NCBI GenBank assembly: GCA_025175665.1
Contig: JANKKI010000270.1
Span: 496,001 to 560,000 of the forward strand
Origin: Cinchona pubescens
Taxonomy: Eukaryota; Streptophyta; Magnoliopsida; Gentianales; Rubiaceae
Direction of reading: 5' to 3'
Length of the DNA: 64,000 bases
A model generated the notes under the pieces. That model did no database searches, was not told the origin of the DNA, and saw nothing but the letters and a program-made list of their open reading frames with translations. Of this stretch, positions 12,909-24,468 are shown in pieces (positions within the stretch are counted from its first letter, which is position 1; each line of letters opens with the position of its first letter). Made by a program: the position numbers and the translations under genes.

Positions 12909-14236
12909 TGTTAACATCCTTTGCATGATATCACCCATCGGCAAGACCACGCACATGCCTGGCCCAAACAGCCTGGACGTCGGCAAGCCAGTGTGTGAGA
13001 TTGGAAAACAGACGTGGGCAGACTTGAGCCGTTTGCGTGCTGAGTGTTCCAAAACTATGCCTTGGTGTTTTAGAAGTTCGTAGGAAAGTTTTAGCATCAT
13101 TTGGACTATCTTTCATGGGTCTTGAGTAGCCCGAATGGCTTTACTGGTTTTCAATAAATTGGTGTCAATTGCTGTCACTTTGAATTTTTTCCAAGCCTTA
13201 TATAGGGAAAGTACGCTCACTCCACTTCCTAGGTGGCCAGTGGGCTAGGCCACCAGGTGGGATGAGCAACCCGTGAGTATTGCTAGGAACCTTTCCCCAT
13301 GTCCTACGAGTGCTAGGCATGGTCGTGTGGCTTCGGGACGGTGTTAGCAAACGTTGGTTCACTTCGCGGCAGCTCACGGGCATGAATGAGTTTGTTAAAC
13401 GTTAGCAAACGGGCAGTGGCAATAACGGACCCGTGTACACATGAACACAAGTTGGGCATAGCTTGTGGCACATTCTTGGGCATTGTTGGGAGTGAAGCCT
13501 TGTGGGTGGCAAGGCTGGTCAGCAAAAGTGTCGGCCGAGTAAAGTAGGCAACAGGCTGCCTACGTCCTGGACAGTTGTGGGAAGAGGCTAGGCAGCGTGC
13601 ACGTCGGGCAAGTGCACATGCACAAGAGCTGGCAATCAGTGGAAGTTGACTTCTTGTGGTTGGTGAGCTGGTTGGCTGCATGTGCAAAGAATTGGCTAGA
13701 AATGCTGACAGCACGTGGAGAAGTGATTAGTGGGCGGTTATGGGCAGTTACCACCTTCTGAGGCATGGGCAGGCAATGTGTGCTGCCAGTTGGCTAGGCA
13801 GCCTAGTTTTAGGCATTTTACTGGTCTAACAAAGCGAGGCGGTTGGGCTTATCAACCGTATTCTCTCTATCAAAAATGTGGTAGTCAGAGACTTGGCAAG
13901 CAATTCGTGGTAAGATTTAGGCAAATGTTCTGCACACCACCTGTTTGTAAAAAGTCCTGTTGTAAGCTTTTGATAGAATAAAAGTGTTACAAGGGTTAGT
14001 CTTGGGCCGTAAATTGCTTGTGTGCTGTTTACTTCTGTTTGGTTGTGTTTTGCTCTTGTGTGTTGCCTAAATTTTGTGCTTGTGTGTGCAATGGTTGCCA
14101 TAAACGAGTGAAAATGAAATACGAGTGTTGGATGGGTTGGCTAACCAAAGTTTGCTGGGCAAAATTTTGGTGCCATCACAGGCTTCTTCTTCTACCTTGG
14201 CACGTCGGGTTCATGTCAAGTAGAATTTTTGTGACA
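12909..14236 (+). repeat. Array LTR 2 (middle, shared)
   Basis: Begins TGTTAACATCC after polypurine tract 12895-12907 and ends TTTTTGTGACA. Polyadenylation signal AATAAA at 13977-13982. The TATA position has eroded to TCTATCAAAA. It serves as the 3' LTR of interior 1 and the 5' LTR of interior 2. Confidence 0.9.
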
Positions 14237-14240
14237 ATTG

Positions 14241-14252
14241 TGGTATCAAAGC
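14241..14252 (+). other. Primer binding site, interior 2 (one mismatch)
   Basis: TGGTATCAAAGC, one G-to-A change from the interior 1 site, placed 4 bp after LTR 2. Confidence 0.85.
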
Positions 14253-14283
14253 GCTATGTTGAGGTGTTCTGGTCATTTCTTCT

Positions 14284-15420
14284 ATGGCTGGTGGAACGGG
14301 TTTAGCGGTTGGAAGTATTGGTAGACCAACTGATGGTGCAATTGGGTGAAATTTCGAAGGCTATGTGCTGCGTACTTCCCTTGACGAGACCAGGGGTGCA
14401 CTTGAGGTTGTTCGTGCTCACTTCCAACATCTTCAACAGGCATGGAATGCCAAATATGAGGCTCTTGCACGGCTGCAAGACGAGATAGCTATGTTGAAGT
14501 AGGCATTTGCTGTCGTGGACATGGTTAGTTCCACAAGCCATTCTTCAAAGGCCAAGGTAAACGTTCCTAACCCAAAACATTTTGATGGTGCAAGGAGTAC
14601 CAAGGAGTTGGGAAACTTCATTTGGGACATAGAGCAATACTTCAAGGCAGCGAGTGTGCCTGAATAGGAAAAAGTGTCCATCATAAGAATGTACCTTGCT
14701 GATGATGTGAAGCTTTGGTGGAGAACACAGGCTAGTGATGAAACCATTCCTCAAATTTCAACGTGGGATGCGTTGAAAACGGAACTAAAGAGACAATTCC
14801 TTTCTACTAACACTTCGTGGCTTGCAAGGGAGGCACTACGAAAGCTGAAACACACAGGTAGTGTTCGTGACTGTGTGAAGGAATTGTAGTTCTTTGATGC
14901 TGGACGTTTATGGGATATCAGAGGATGATAAGTTGTTCAATTTCATGGCTGGCTTGCAGAAGTGGGCTCAGGCAGAGTTGCAAAGGCAAGGTGTCTAGAA
15001 CTTGTAGCAAGTCATCACTTCGACTGATAGGTTGGTTGATTTTCAAGGAGCCATCAACGAGGCTGGCAAAGGTGAGAACAACTCCCACAAAGAAAATGAC
15101 CTTAAGCATGGCAATGGCAAGTACAAGACGAAAAAGAAAGCTGTGGTGACTGAGACCGAGGCCGGTAAGGTTCCTTTCGTTAAGGATAAAACTAATAAGT
15201 TCAGTGGTTGTTTTATTTGCAAATGACCACACATGGCAAGGGAATGTCCCAAAAGAGAGCAGCTTAGTTCCATTGTAGCAGACGAGGATGGATTGTCTTG
15301 TGCTAGAATGGGTTCCTTGCAGTTGATGTGCGACACCAACAAAAACCAAGTCTCTTAGATGCTGGTAAGCACAGGGGTTCTTCGGGTGCAAAATACGCAC
15401 ATGGTAATGGGTAGGCAACC
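14284..15420 (+). pseudogene. Array interior 2 gag remnant
   Basis: ATG at 14284 (MAGGTGLAVG). Better preserved: MVSSTSHSSKAKVNVPNPKH (14522-14580) leads into the gag core with MYLADDVKLWWRT (14690-14728), ISTWDALKTELKRQF and REALRKLKHTGSVRDCVKEL (to 14886), then LFNFMAGLQKWAQAELQRQG in another frame, LVDFQGAINEAGKGENNSHK, and the knuckle CFICK-stop-PHMAREC at about 15209-15247. Gag packages retroelement RNA. Several stops sit at the same places as in interior 1. Confidence 0.85.
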
Positions 15421-16276
15421 GGATGCTAAGTAGAGACAGGCTGCTTAGCTAAGAAAGAGCTGGCAGTGGGTAGCTACGTTGTCTTCTAGGCAACACGGGC
15501 ATGAGGATCCTTGTTGGCACAGTTGGGAATGTAGCAAACAAATACTACGAGACTTGGCAAAATCAATCGGACATGGGGTCTTGCTGATTGTGGGAGCCGA
15601 AACTCAAGTGGGGTAGTGTGCTACATTGCTGTGTTGGTCTTGGTTTTGGGAAAAACCAAGGCAAGCCTTTTGTGCGGACAAAGGGCGGGCATTGTGCATG
15701 GTGCCTTGGCTGTGTGTTGGCCAAAATGATAAGGTTGGGAAAACGGAGACAGGAGTTGTTGGTTTCTTACCGAAGCCCGGAGACTAACCCATGGGGTCTC
15801 AAAAATGTTCAACGGGCATTTCCTATGGTGGAACGTAAGTGGTAAAATGCTTCTGTCCTTGTTTAAATTATTCAAGTTTATGTTTTACTTGTTTAATTTT
15901 ATGGCACAGGGGTAAAGCCAAGTGACTGATGTTGTTGCTAAGTGGTTGGCAGAGTATGTAGTTTACTTCATTTGGTGTCCATGTACATTGTCTTAACTAA
16001 GGCAGGTTGACTGGACAATATGACAAATTTGATGTGGAATTCAAAGTCGAGACAGCAAATGCAACTTAAACGTAGCCTAAGACAAAAAACAAGCTTGCAG
16101 CCATAAAGTTAGCAGAATGAATAGGAAAATTGCTGAAGCCATGTGGGAAAATGGGCAATGGAGCTGCACAGTGGTGAGACAGGCACAAACTTCAGCAACA
16201 GGTGTGTTCCGTTCGGGTGGCAATTGCTATTGCTAGAGGGCTGGCAGTTGGCATTGATGAGGGCATCAATCTCTTC
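15421..16276 (+). other. Non-coding 3' part of interior 2 (same in interior 1 at 12011-12894)
   Basis: The two copies align to each other over about 0.86 kb, but no frame resembles protease, RT, RNase H or integrase. This is where a complete element would carry pol. Frames of 60-110 codons here are not conserved between the copies. Confidence 0.75.
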
Positions 16277-16290
16277 AAGTGGGGAAGGTT

Positions 16291-17679
16291 TGTTAACACC
16301 CTTGGCATGATATCACCCATCGGCAAGACCGCGCGCATGCCTGGCCCAAACAACCTGCACGTCGGCTAGGTAGACTGCCTATCGTAAGGCATTGTGCGAG
16401 ATTAGCAAACGGACATAGGCCGACTTTGAGCCATTTGTGTGCTAAGTGTTCCAAAACTATACCTTGGTGTTTTAGAAGTCCTTAGGGAAGTTTTGGCATC
16501 ATATGGACCAGCTTTGATAGGATTTTGAGTGGCCCGAATAGCTCTATTGGTTTTTAATAAATTGGTGTCAACTGCTGTCACTTGGGATTTTTTTTTCAAG
16601 CCTTATATAGGGAAGGTATGCTCACTCTACTTCCTGAGTGACTGGTGGGTTGAGCAACCCATGGCCATTGCTAGGAACCTTTCTCCATGTCCTATGAGTG
16701 CTAGGCATGGTCGTGTGGCTTCGGGATGGATGTTGGCAAACGTTGGCTTTGTGGCAGCTCACGGGCATGAACGAGTTGGGTAAACGTTGGCAAACGGGCG
16801 GTGGCACGAACGGACCCTTGCACACATGTACACGAGTTGGGCATAGCTTATGGCACATTCTTGGGCATTGTTGGGAGCCCAAGTGAAGCCTTGTGGGTGG
16901 CAAGGTTGGTCGGCAAAAGTGTTGGCCATGGAACCACTCTTGCCCGTAGGCAACGGGCTGCCTACGTCCTGGACAGTTATGGGAAATGGCAAGGCAGCGT
17001 GTACGTCGGGCAAGTACACACGCACAGGAGCTGGCAATCAATGGAAGTTGATTTCTTGTGGCTGGGTGGGACTACTTGGCTGAGCTGGTTGGCTGCATGT
17101 GCGAGGAATTGGCTAGAAATACTGGTAGCGCATGGTGAAGTGCTTAGTGGGCGGTTATGGGCAGTTACCACCTTCTGAGTCATGGGTAGGCCATGTGTGC
17201 TACCAGTTGTCCAGGCAGCCTAGGTGTAGGCGTTTTACTTGTCCAACAAAGCTAGGCGGTTGGGCTTGTCAACCGCATTTTCTCTATAAAAACGTAGTAT
17301 TTAGAAACTTGGCAAGCAATTCATGGTAAGATTTAGGCCAAGAGTGTTTTGCACACCACCTGTTTGTAAAGAATCTTGTTGTAAGCTTTTGACGGAATAA
17401 AAGTGTTCCAAGGGTTGGCCTTGGGCCGTAAATTGCTTATGTGTTGTCGAGTGTTACTTCCATTTGGTTGTGTTTTGCTCTTGTGTATTGCTTAAATTTC
17501 GTGCTTGTGTGTTAGTGAGTGCTTGTGTGTGAAACGGTTGCCATAAACGAGTGAAAATGAAACACGAGTGTTGGACGGGTTGGCTGACCAAAGTTTGCTG
17601 GATGAAATTTTGGTGCCATCACAGGCTTCTTCTTCCGCCTTGTCACGTCGAGTTCGTGTCAAGTAGAAGTTTTGTGACA
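16291..17679 (+). repeat. Array LTR 3
   Basis: Begins TGTTAACACCCTTGGCATG after polypurine tract 16277-16289 and ends GTTTTGTGACA. TATAAA at 17285-17290 and AATAAA at 17396-17401. Longest of the three LTRs (1389 bp). Confidence 0.9.
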
Positions 17680-17827
17680 CCAGGGTATAATGCGATTTTG
17701 AGATGCAGTTGTAGTGCAATTGGCACATGACCTATTTGTGCTAATACTTAATGTGGGTTAGTCATTTAGTCTGATAAGAATTTTAAGTGTCTTATCTCTT
17801 TAAATTTATAGCATTTTTGTACTATTA

Positions 17828-17995
17828 AAATTTCTATTGAATTATGGGATAGCTTAGAACAAAAATATTAAATTAAAGATGATGGACTAAAAGGTACTAT
17901 GTTGAACAATTTTTTGATGATTGATGGAAAAATTATAAGGGATCAAACTCAAGAATTGAGTCTTACAAAATATAATACTTTTCATATGAATAGAA
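17828..17995 (+). pseudogene. copia B gag fragment
   Basis: Translation near 17839 gives ELWDSLEQKY, then after one stop LKGTMLNNFLMIDGKIIRDQTQEL. This is the UBN2-type central part of copia gag. It breaks off around 18000 and RT sequence follows within 130 bp, so protease, integrase and most of RT are deleted. Confidence 0.7.
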
Positions 17996-18119
17996 ATTAT
18001 ATGTAGTTATCTTATCTGATTATTTTCTTATTGAAAATATTGAATATTGAAAAAATAGAAAAATCTAATTTAAATAACCTTAAAGTGTGTGCGGTGTTTG
18101 GCAAATTTGATAGTGCCTC

Positions 18120-19065
18120 TGTAATTTTGTCTAGTGTAGATGACATTTTAATTTTTGGAATAAATTTAAATGTGATTAAAAATAAAAGATTTCTTGTCAA
18201 CCAATTTTGACATAAAAGACATGGGACAAGTTAATGTCATTTTAGGCATTACATTAATGAAAAATGAGAATGAAATTGTGTTAACACAATCACATTATGT
18301 TGAATATTTATTGAAAAAATTCAATTATTATAATATGAAATCTGTTTTTCTTCCATATAATAATAATATTAGTTTGAGAAAAAATAATGTTTAATGTGTT
18401 TCACAACACAAATACTCACAAATAATTGAGTTATTATTGTATCTTTCTAATTGTATAAGACCCAAATCTATTTCATTTACTGTCACTAAATTGAGTAGAT
18501 ATACTAGTACTCTTAGTGTAGATCACTAGCAAACCATTGAAAAAATATTTAGATATCTTAGAGGTACTATTGATTATAGACTTTACTATTTTGGATTTTT
18601 CACCTATATTAAAAGGATATTATGATGTTAATTAGATCATAAATTCTGATAAAAGTAAAGTCACTAGTGGTTATATTTTATACTAGGTGGTGGTGCAAGT
18701 TATTGAAATTCTAGTAAACAATCTTTAATATCTAAATCAACAATGGAAGTTGAATTTATTGTTTTAGATTTAGTATGTGTTGCAGTTGAATAGTTAAAAT
18801 CTTTATTATCTGATTTGTCATTATTTATAAAGCAAGTTCCTGCTTTGCATATTTATTGTGATATTCAAGTCACAACATCTAAAAAGAATGTGAATTTCAA
18901 TGAAAAGATGAGGCATATCAAATTGAGAAATAACGCTATAAAGTAATTATTCTCTCAAAGTTTAATTATACTTGACTTTGTAAAGTCAAAAAATAATTTT
19001 GCAGATCTATTTACAAAAGAATTAGCTCGAAATCTAATTATTGAAACATCGAGGGCAATTTGAAT
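18120..19065 (+). pseudogene. copia B reverse transcriptase C-terminus and RNase H remnant
   Basis: The catalytic region reads SVDD (18133-18144), so the Tyr of YVDD is lost. Then come NFDIKDMGQVNVILGITLMK (18201-18260), SHYVEYLLKKFN (18290-18325), a TVTKLSRYTS-type segment (18480-18510), GGGASY and STMEVEFIVL of RNase H (18685-18765), MRHIKLRNNAI (18908-18940) and NNFADLFTKELA (18993-19029). Many stops and frame changes; dead. Confidence 0.85.
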
Positions 19066-19670
19066 GAAGCTTATAATTAGATGTCGCAGTGGTTACCCAA
19101 CCTCTGTGATTAGAGATTTCATGAATGAGTTTTAATAGGTAAAAACAAAGCTGCAAAGATAATCGAAGCATACATTATTATTTTTTATGAGGGGTATTCT
19201 GTAGTCTCATTCATAAGATGTAGTGCTTTTTACTATAATGGTAAGAGTTAATCTCTATATGTCCAAAGTATATATCTTCTGAGTAATTTTCACAGATTAT
19301 CCTTGGAGGATACATCTATATAGTTGTAACAGTGAGGTTGTTGTTATGAAAAGTTAAGACTATTTCCTAAAAGCACTTATAAAAACAAGATAAGTGTGCA
19401 TGACCATCTAATGCTTCCAACTGTGTTATATTTGAATTTATTGCCCTTACTATGTGCATGTGGTGAATTGAATTTTTGTGAATCAAAAAATCTAGTTCAA
19501 GAGTTCCTAATTTACTATATTCCTTCAAATGAAGTTTAGTTCAAAGGATCTGATTTAATAATTTATAATTCATTATGTTCTTTCAAATTAAAACTTACTA
19601 TCACTAAGTGTAGATTTAAGTTTTAAATAAAATGTACTCAAATACTTAAGTTTTTAAATTAAAGGGGGAT

Positions 19671-20324
19671 TATTAATTATAATTAAAAATTTTAATTTGA
19701 GTGGGTTTCTTGTGGAACTCACCCACTTGCACAAGTTGGGAAGAGTCTTCCAACTGATCACTCCTTAAAATGCATTCTTAACTACAACAAACTTACAATA
19801 CCATGAGATAATAACTACTTCAATATTACTTTAACAGTATCAAGAAATTAGTGAAGGTAACGGGAGAAAAGTTACGTTCAATTCAATAGCTACTTTTTCT
19901 AATGTCTTAAAACTATTATAAATAGGAGTCTTCTCCACTAAGAAATCATCTGATAAAAAATACACTACAAAATATTACTAGTCACTGGAATCTTTCCCTA
20001 TCCACAGTCCATATTCTTACAATATTCTCATAATCACTTTAAAAGATTATATTTCTAACAAATTGAATACAAAGACATTATCAGTTCTCATATAGTGTTT
20101 TGCTCCATCAAAATTTAACTGGAGGTCGCTCTATCTTGAGAAAGGAATGTCACATCAACTCAGTACAGTAAGGGACGTATCACTTTTAAGGAGAATACTA
20201 ATTAGTGTGCCTTAACCATCAACAGACTATTCTAATTCTTGAATTAAATTATTATTTTAATATATTAATAATTTATTGTTATATTATTATTTTTCTTTCT
20301 TTTATATAATCTTTTTTCCCAACA
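19671..20324 (+). repeat. copia B 3' LTR with polypurine tract
   Basis: Begins TATTAATTATAATTAAAAAT (TG mutated to TA) immediately after the polypurine tract AAAGGGGGAT at 19661-19670. Ends CCCAACA at 20324. Partner of the 8405-9052 LTR. The two differ by many substitutions and small indels, which indicates an old insertion. Confidence 0.9.
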
Positions 20325-21023
20325 CCCACATCATCCTTCCACACCTACTTAATAATGTACTTGATTATACTCAGCTCTCAGCATATGCAAATCTTCGTTA
20401 CGTATCTGATTAATAGTTCTCGCATCCCAAAATAATATGTCATCAATGTTCATTATATATAGTTTCTAACTCGTGTATTTACTCATCGTTTTCTTATAGA
20501 TGTTTATTGCAGTTTTTTGGTAGATAACAAGCGAAGCAATTGGGATACCATTTCGAGAGAGCCAACTTATGAGGGTTTGGCTTTCCGATTGATCAACCGA
20601 TTGACTTTTTAATGTTGTTTCCAAACCAATTTAGAATCAAAAAAAACTATGCAGGTTGACTAGCATAAATTAAGTGAACAGACACTAACAGTGTAATACA
20701 GTTTAGCTGAACAGCTTTTGGACAAAGAGAATCATCATATTATAGTAATTCATGTCCTAAAGTAGCAGAGACTACTAGTTTTTGGACGATGGCCACTAGG
20801 AGCCAAATAATCAACTGGGCTGGTTGGAAATGCATCCCCGGTCAGTCACACCAATAACAAAAGCAGCTTAAATAACTAATTTAGCAGCTTAAAGAACAAA
20901 AACAGGGACCAGTTCACAAGATTAAAGAAATGAAAAGGAATTAATTTCATTTTGTACCCTTCAACTTGTGTCAAATTTCAGTTTTAGCCACTTAGTAGTT
21001 TCGTAACTCTGAAATCGTCCGTC
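20325..21023. other. Intergenic, nothing recognised
   Basis: AT-rich single-copy-looking sequence between copia B and the next TIR element. No frame longer than chance, no inverted repeat seen. Confidence 0.6.
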
Positions 21024-21033
21024 ATTTTTTTAA

Positions 21034-22035
21034 GGATTAATAAACTTTGCCTCTTATAAACTTTACATTGTCTCGACTTACCCTCTAAGAAAATTTTATA
21101 TATATTTAATCTCCTTTAACTAACAGCCAAATCTAACTTTAAGTCAAAATATTATAAAGTAGTGAAAAAAACTAAATTACCCTCATAAAATTTTAGGATT
21201 AGTTTCAATTTACCCCTTCAATGGTATAAATTTATATTTTATCCCATATAAAGTCCTAAATTTCTGTTTTACCCTCTACAAAGTCAGGTAAAATACTGTG
21301 ATATGAGGAATACTTTTTATCTTGATGACCTCTATTATTTTGTTTGGTTAATTAATATGTTAATTTATGTGTCGTCATCCCTATGATATTTTTTGATGCA
21401 CCGTTTTAAGAACTTTTGGACTAAAATTAACATAATTAGTGCTATAAAGTAAGTAAATTTGGTCTGATTCGCATATGTTCTTTTATTTTGTTAGTGAAGT
21501 TGTTACTATATTTATTTTTGTTCTATAATCCATAACAATCATATTATTGAAATTTTGTGCTAGATTTATATATATACTAAGCACGTACAAGGAGAGAACG
21601 TACCATGAGTCTCTCCTATTCGACATCTCTTCAGTAATTTTCGACTAGTTTAATCGTTTCTACAGTTATAATCCTAGTAAGAATTTGAATCCACATTTAT
21701 CATTAGAAATTTTTTCAACTATCGCTAAATGGCTTCTTCGGTGAAATCTGCCATTGATCATTTCATGAGCTCCATGAAGTGCCGTTTTTTACGATTAATT
21801 CACTAGTTTTATCAAATTAGAGGTAAAGTGTAATTTTGTGCCATTATGAGGATAACGTGCTAATAACCCTACAATTATATGAGGACAGTTCAATAATTTT
21901 GCTCCACTTTTTAATATTTTGACTGACACATAGCTTTGACTATCAGTCAAATGCGGCAAAATGTATATAAAATTTTTCAAAGGGTAACTTGAGACAATGT
22001 CAAGTTTACAAGGGATAAGCAAAGTGTAATTAACC
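21034..22035. mobile_element. MULE-like non-autonomous TIR element with perfect 10-bp target-site duplication
   Basis: The left end GGATTAATAAACTTTGCCTC pairs with the right end, whose complement is GGTTAATTACACTTTGCTTA. The inverted similarity runs about 170 bp, including ACATTGTCTC. The duplication ATTTTTTTAA is exact at 21024-21033 and 22036-22045. A 9-11-bp duplication plus long TIRs fits Mutator-like elements. No coding capacity: the 80-codon minus frame 21795-22037 reads through the right TIR. Confidence 0.88.
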
Positions 22036-22284
22036 ATTTTTTTAAAACCTTCACAAAAATTATCGGAATCTTTTCATTTTTAAAACATATTCAACGGGAT
22101 GTACAATAATGTTACCACAATATTTTGGGTGCATGAACAAATATTCCGTTAAATTTGGAATAGCGTTAAAATTTGTATCAAAATAGGACAAATTTGAGAA
22201 TTGGGGTTGCAAAGTATCCAAAATTAAAATTTAGAATGTAAAATAAAAATTTAATATAAGTTGAGAAATATAAAATAGAATTAA

Positions 22285-22706
22285 TCTATATTAAAAGCAC
22301 AAGCCCACGCTGAGTAGTAAAAGCCATTTAACTTGGCAAATTCTTATAAGCGTCCATGCACTCGCTAGAAACAAACTTGTGAGCCCCATGTAAACTTGAT
22401 ATGTGGAACTCATGTGTGGGACACATTTCATCTAATAAATGCATAAACCTTAGTTCAGGTAAACATTTATCTTTTATCTAACTGAGTTAATCTTTCATAC
22501 GTTGTTGATGTAAAAAATTTTAACTATATTATCGGGTATTTATGCATATTAGGTATATATTGTTTAAATATCAATTGTCATTTTTTTCACACATAATATA
22601 CATTCGCACTCGATGATCTAAAAAATTTTCTACGCCAACCATATTTGAAAAAATAATCCTAGTTTATACGGAGACTTTTGCATGTGTTATTGTATAGGAT
22701 AACTAG
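22285..22706 (+). mobile_element. Small Helitron-like element
   Basis: Starts TCTATATTAAAAGCAC, the plant Helitron 5' consensus style. Ends CTAG, preceded by the hairpin GTTAT-8 nt-ATAAC (22686-22703). It sits between a 5' A and a 3' T without duplication, as Helitrons do. 422 bp, no RepHel coding. An internal inverted repeat (about 22496-22636) around GATGTAAAAAATTTT may be a later palindromic insertion. Confidence 0.55.
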
Positions 22707-24458
22707 TTTTAAAAAAACTCATGTTATGTACGGGAGATTAATATATATTCAATCTTTTGACAATTAATCAACTAAAGTAAACTAAAACTAATCAAAAATA
22801 TTAATATGTTGAAACCATAAACCAAGAAAATAAATAACTAAATACTAACAATATTTAATATCTACTTTAAATTTTTTGAATATTCAAAATTTGTCAAGTT
22901 TGTTATGAGTAAAATTATTAAAATTTTTGAATTAATTATTGATAGTATGATAGATAAGAAAGAAATAATAATAATGCGGCACATGTCATTATCTGGTGAC
23001 TTATTACTAAATGGGAGTTTTTCAATACGTATATAGTTCTATCCATTAATAATCATTTGCAAACATATATTTATTAAGTCCATGAGTTGGTTCCTTCAAT
23101 AAATTTGGCACCTCATATCTAGAAATTAAGGACTCTAATGTTACGTTTTTGGACACATCTAGGATACAAATAATACTTGATTTTTCTCTTACTTTTTAAT
23201 TCCAAGGAAGAATAATAAATGAATATCTAAGATAATATCATAGTTGGCTCCAAAAAAAAAAATTAAAGATTTCCACTGTTGAATATTCAATAAGTAGCTT
23301 TTAGACAACCACTAGTACGGTAATTTTCTACCTACAGAATAACTTTAATCATTTTTCTCTGTTATTTTAAGCCAAACCACGGAATAAAGAATATTGAAAA
23401 CAAAATGGTCATTCCAAGTAAATGCTTTGCACTGAACAAATGCAGTATGATGTTAGGACAATTCTTTGAGAATTTTGAAACCACATTCTCTACAGAAAAA
23501 GATAAACTATTCTTTGCATTCTCTGTCTTGTTTTAATCAGTTAATTTCTAACTCAATCACTATTTCTTACATACATACATATATTTTAGAGAGTGAGCAT
23601 TGCTTATTACATAAGTGCACAAATTTTCTTAAAGAAAGTAGAGAGACCCACAATAAGGTGATAAAGTCATCTAATTATTTAAAAAATTTGTAGTTGATGG
23701 AGTGCTACTTAGATAGCAAGCATTGCTCACTGTATGTGATAGAATTTCCTGTTAGATGCAACCTTGAAGAGAATGGTATGGATGCAGCTACATCCAATTG
23801 GAAAATGGTCAAAAATTTTGGTCTCCTATTCAATTCACAATTAAATGGTCAAAACAAAACCAGTTCGGGAAAGAGTTAGATAGATCTAATCTTTGGCCTC
23901 ACTTATAGATTTTGTGGTGTACATTAAATATTATGAAATTTATGATATAAGCTGATATAAACAAGATTTTATAAGATTTAATCTTGACCGCAAAATTTAC
24001 AGGTGGGTTTAAAAACTGGGTCTATTCTAGTCCATTTCATGGGAGTGAGGCTCCAGTCATGTGTTCTTTTCCCCAACAAATTCCGGCAATTTTTTGTTTC
24101 CCAAAACTCTCCAAAATACAGCTAAAATGTGAATTGCCTTTACAGTCTACACCATCAAAGATCTACAACCGGTTAGGATGCGGTGTGGTGGGTTATTGAC
24201 TTTTGAACAAATAAAAACCCCTTATTTCAATTTAATTATCATGTCTATATCATGACTAAGAGTTCCTCAATAGTAGACTAATTGATGTTTTCAACTTCTT
24301 GATTTGATCCAAGGGTTTGAGCTAACTGTAATATGGGCAAGCATGGAACCTTTTCTTAAACTTTGAACAATCCAAACATACAATTAAATTGGAAAGAAGA
24401 AGAAAGAGTAACTCTACATTCCCGTTTAACTGTCATATCTTGACTTTGTAAACTTATA
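22707..24458. other. Intergenic, no supported gene
   Basis: AT-rich. Frames of 60-75 codons at 23466-23693, 23694-23879 and 23984-24199 show no domain, splice signals or family resemblance. Confidence 0.55.
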
Positions 24459-24468
24459 ATTTAGTTTA

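Larger units (their letters stand above)
9501..17679 (+). mobile_element. Nested gag-only LTR retrotransposon array: LTR-gag-LTR-gag-LTR
   Basis: Three related LTRs (9501-10863, 12909-14236, 16291-17679) alternate with two related interiors of about 2.05 kb. Each interior starts with an initiator-Met-tRNA primer binding site and ends with a polypurine tract. The array is flanked by CTAGG (9496-9500) and CCAGG (17680-17684), a 5-bp target-site duplication with one C/T difference. It therefore inserted as one unit, or grew after insertion. It lies inside copia B. Each interior encodes only gag remnants, with no protease, RT or integrase, so the family depended on enzymes supplied in trans. The gag type points to Ty3/gypsy, which is my inference. 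GC content is clearly higher than in the flanks. Confidence 0.88.
8405..20324 (+). mobile_element. Ty1/copia retrotransposon B, with both LTRs, host of a nested array
   Basis: Two related LTRs (8405-9052 and 19671-20324) bracket this element. Its interior holds gag, RT and RNase H remnants at 17828-19065. A separate 8.2-kb retroelement array is inserted at 9501-17679. Without it the interior is about 2.4 kb, so most of gag, protease, integrase and the RT fingers are missing. The bases flanking the LTRs (ATCTT and CCCAC) do not match, so the target-site duplication is lost or one end is altered. Confidence 0.85.

Noticed and set aside
13313..13714. 133-codon minus frame in LTR 2, and similar minus frames at 16622-17041 and 14918-15418
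   Set aside because: Antisense to LTR or gag; not kept open in the sister copies.
8395..20330. 5-bp target-site duplication for copia B
   Set aside because: ATCTT and CCCAC do not match; not claimed.
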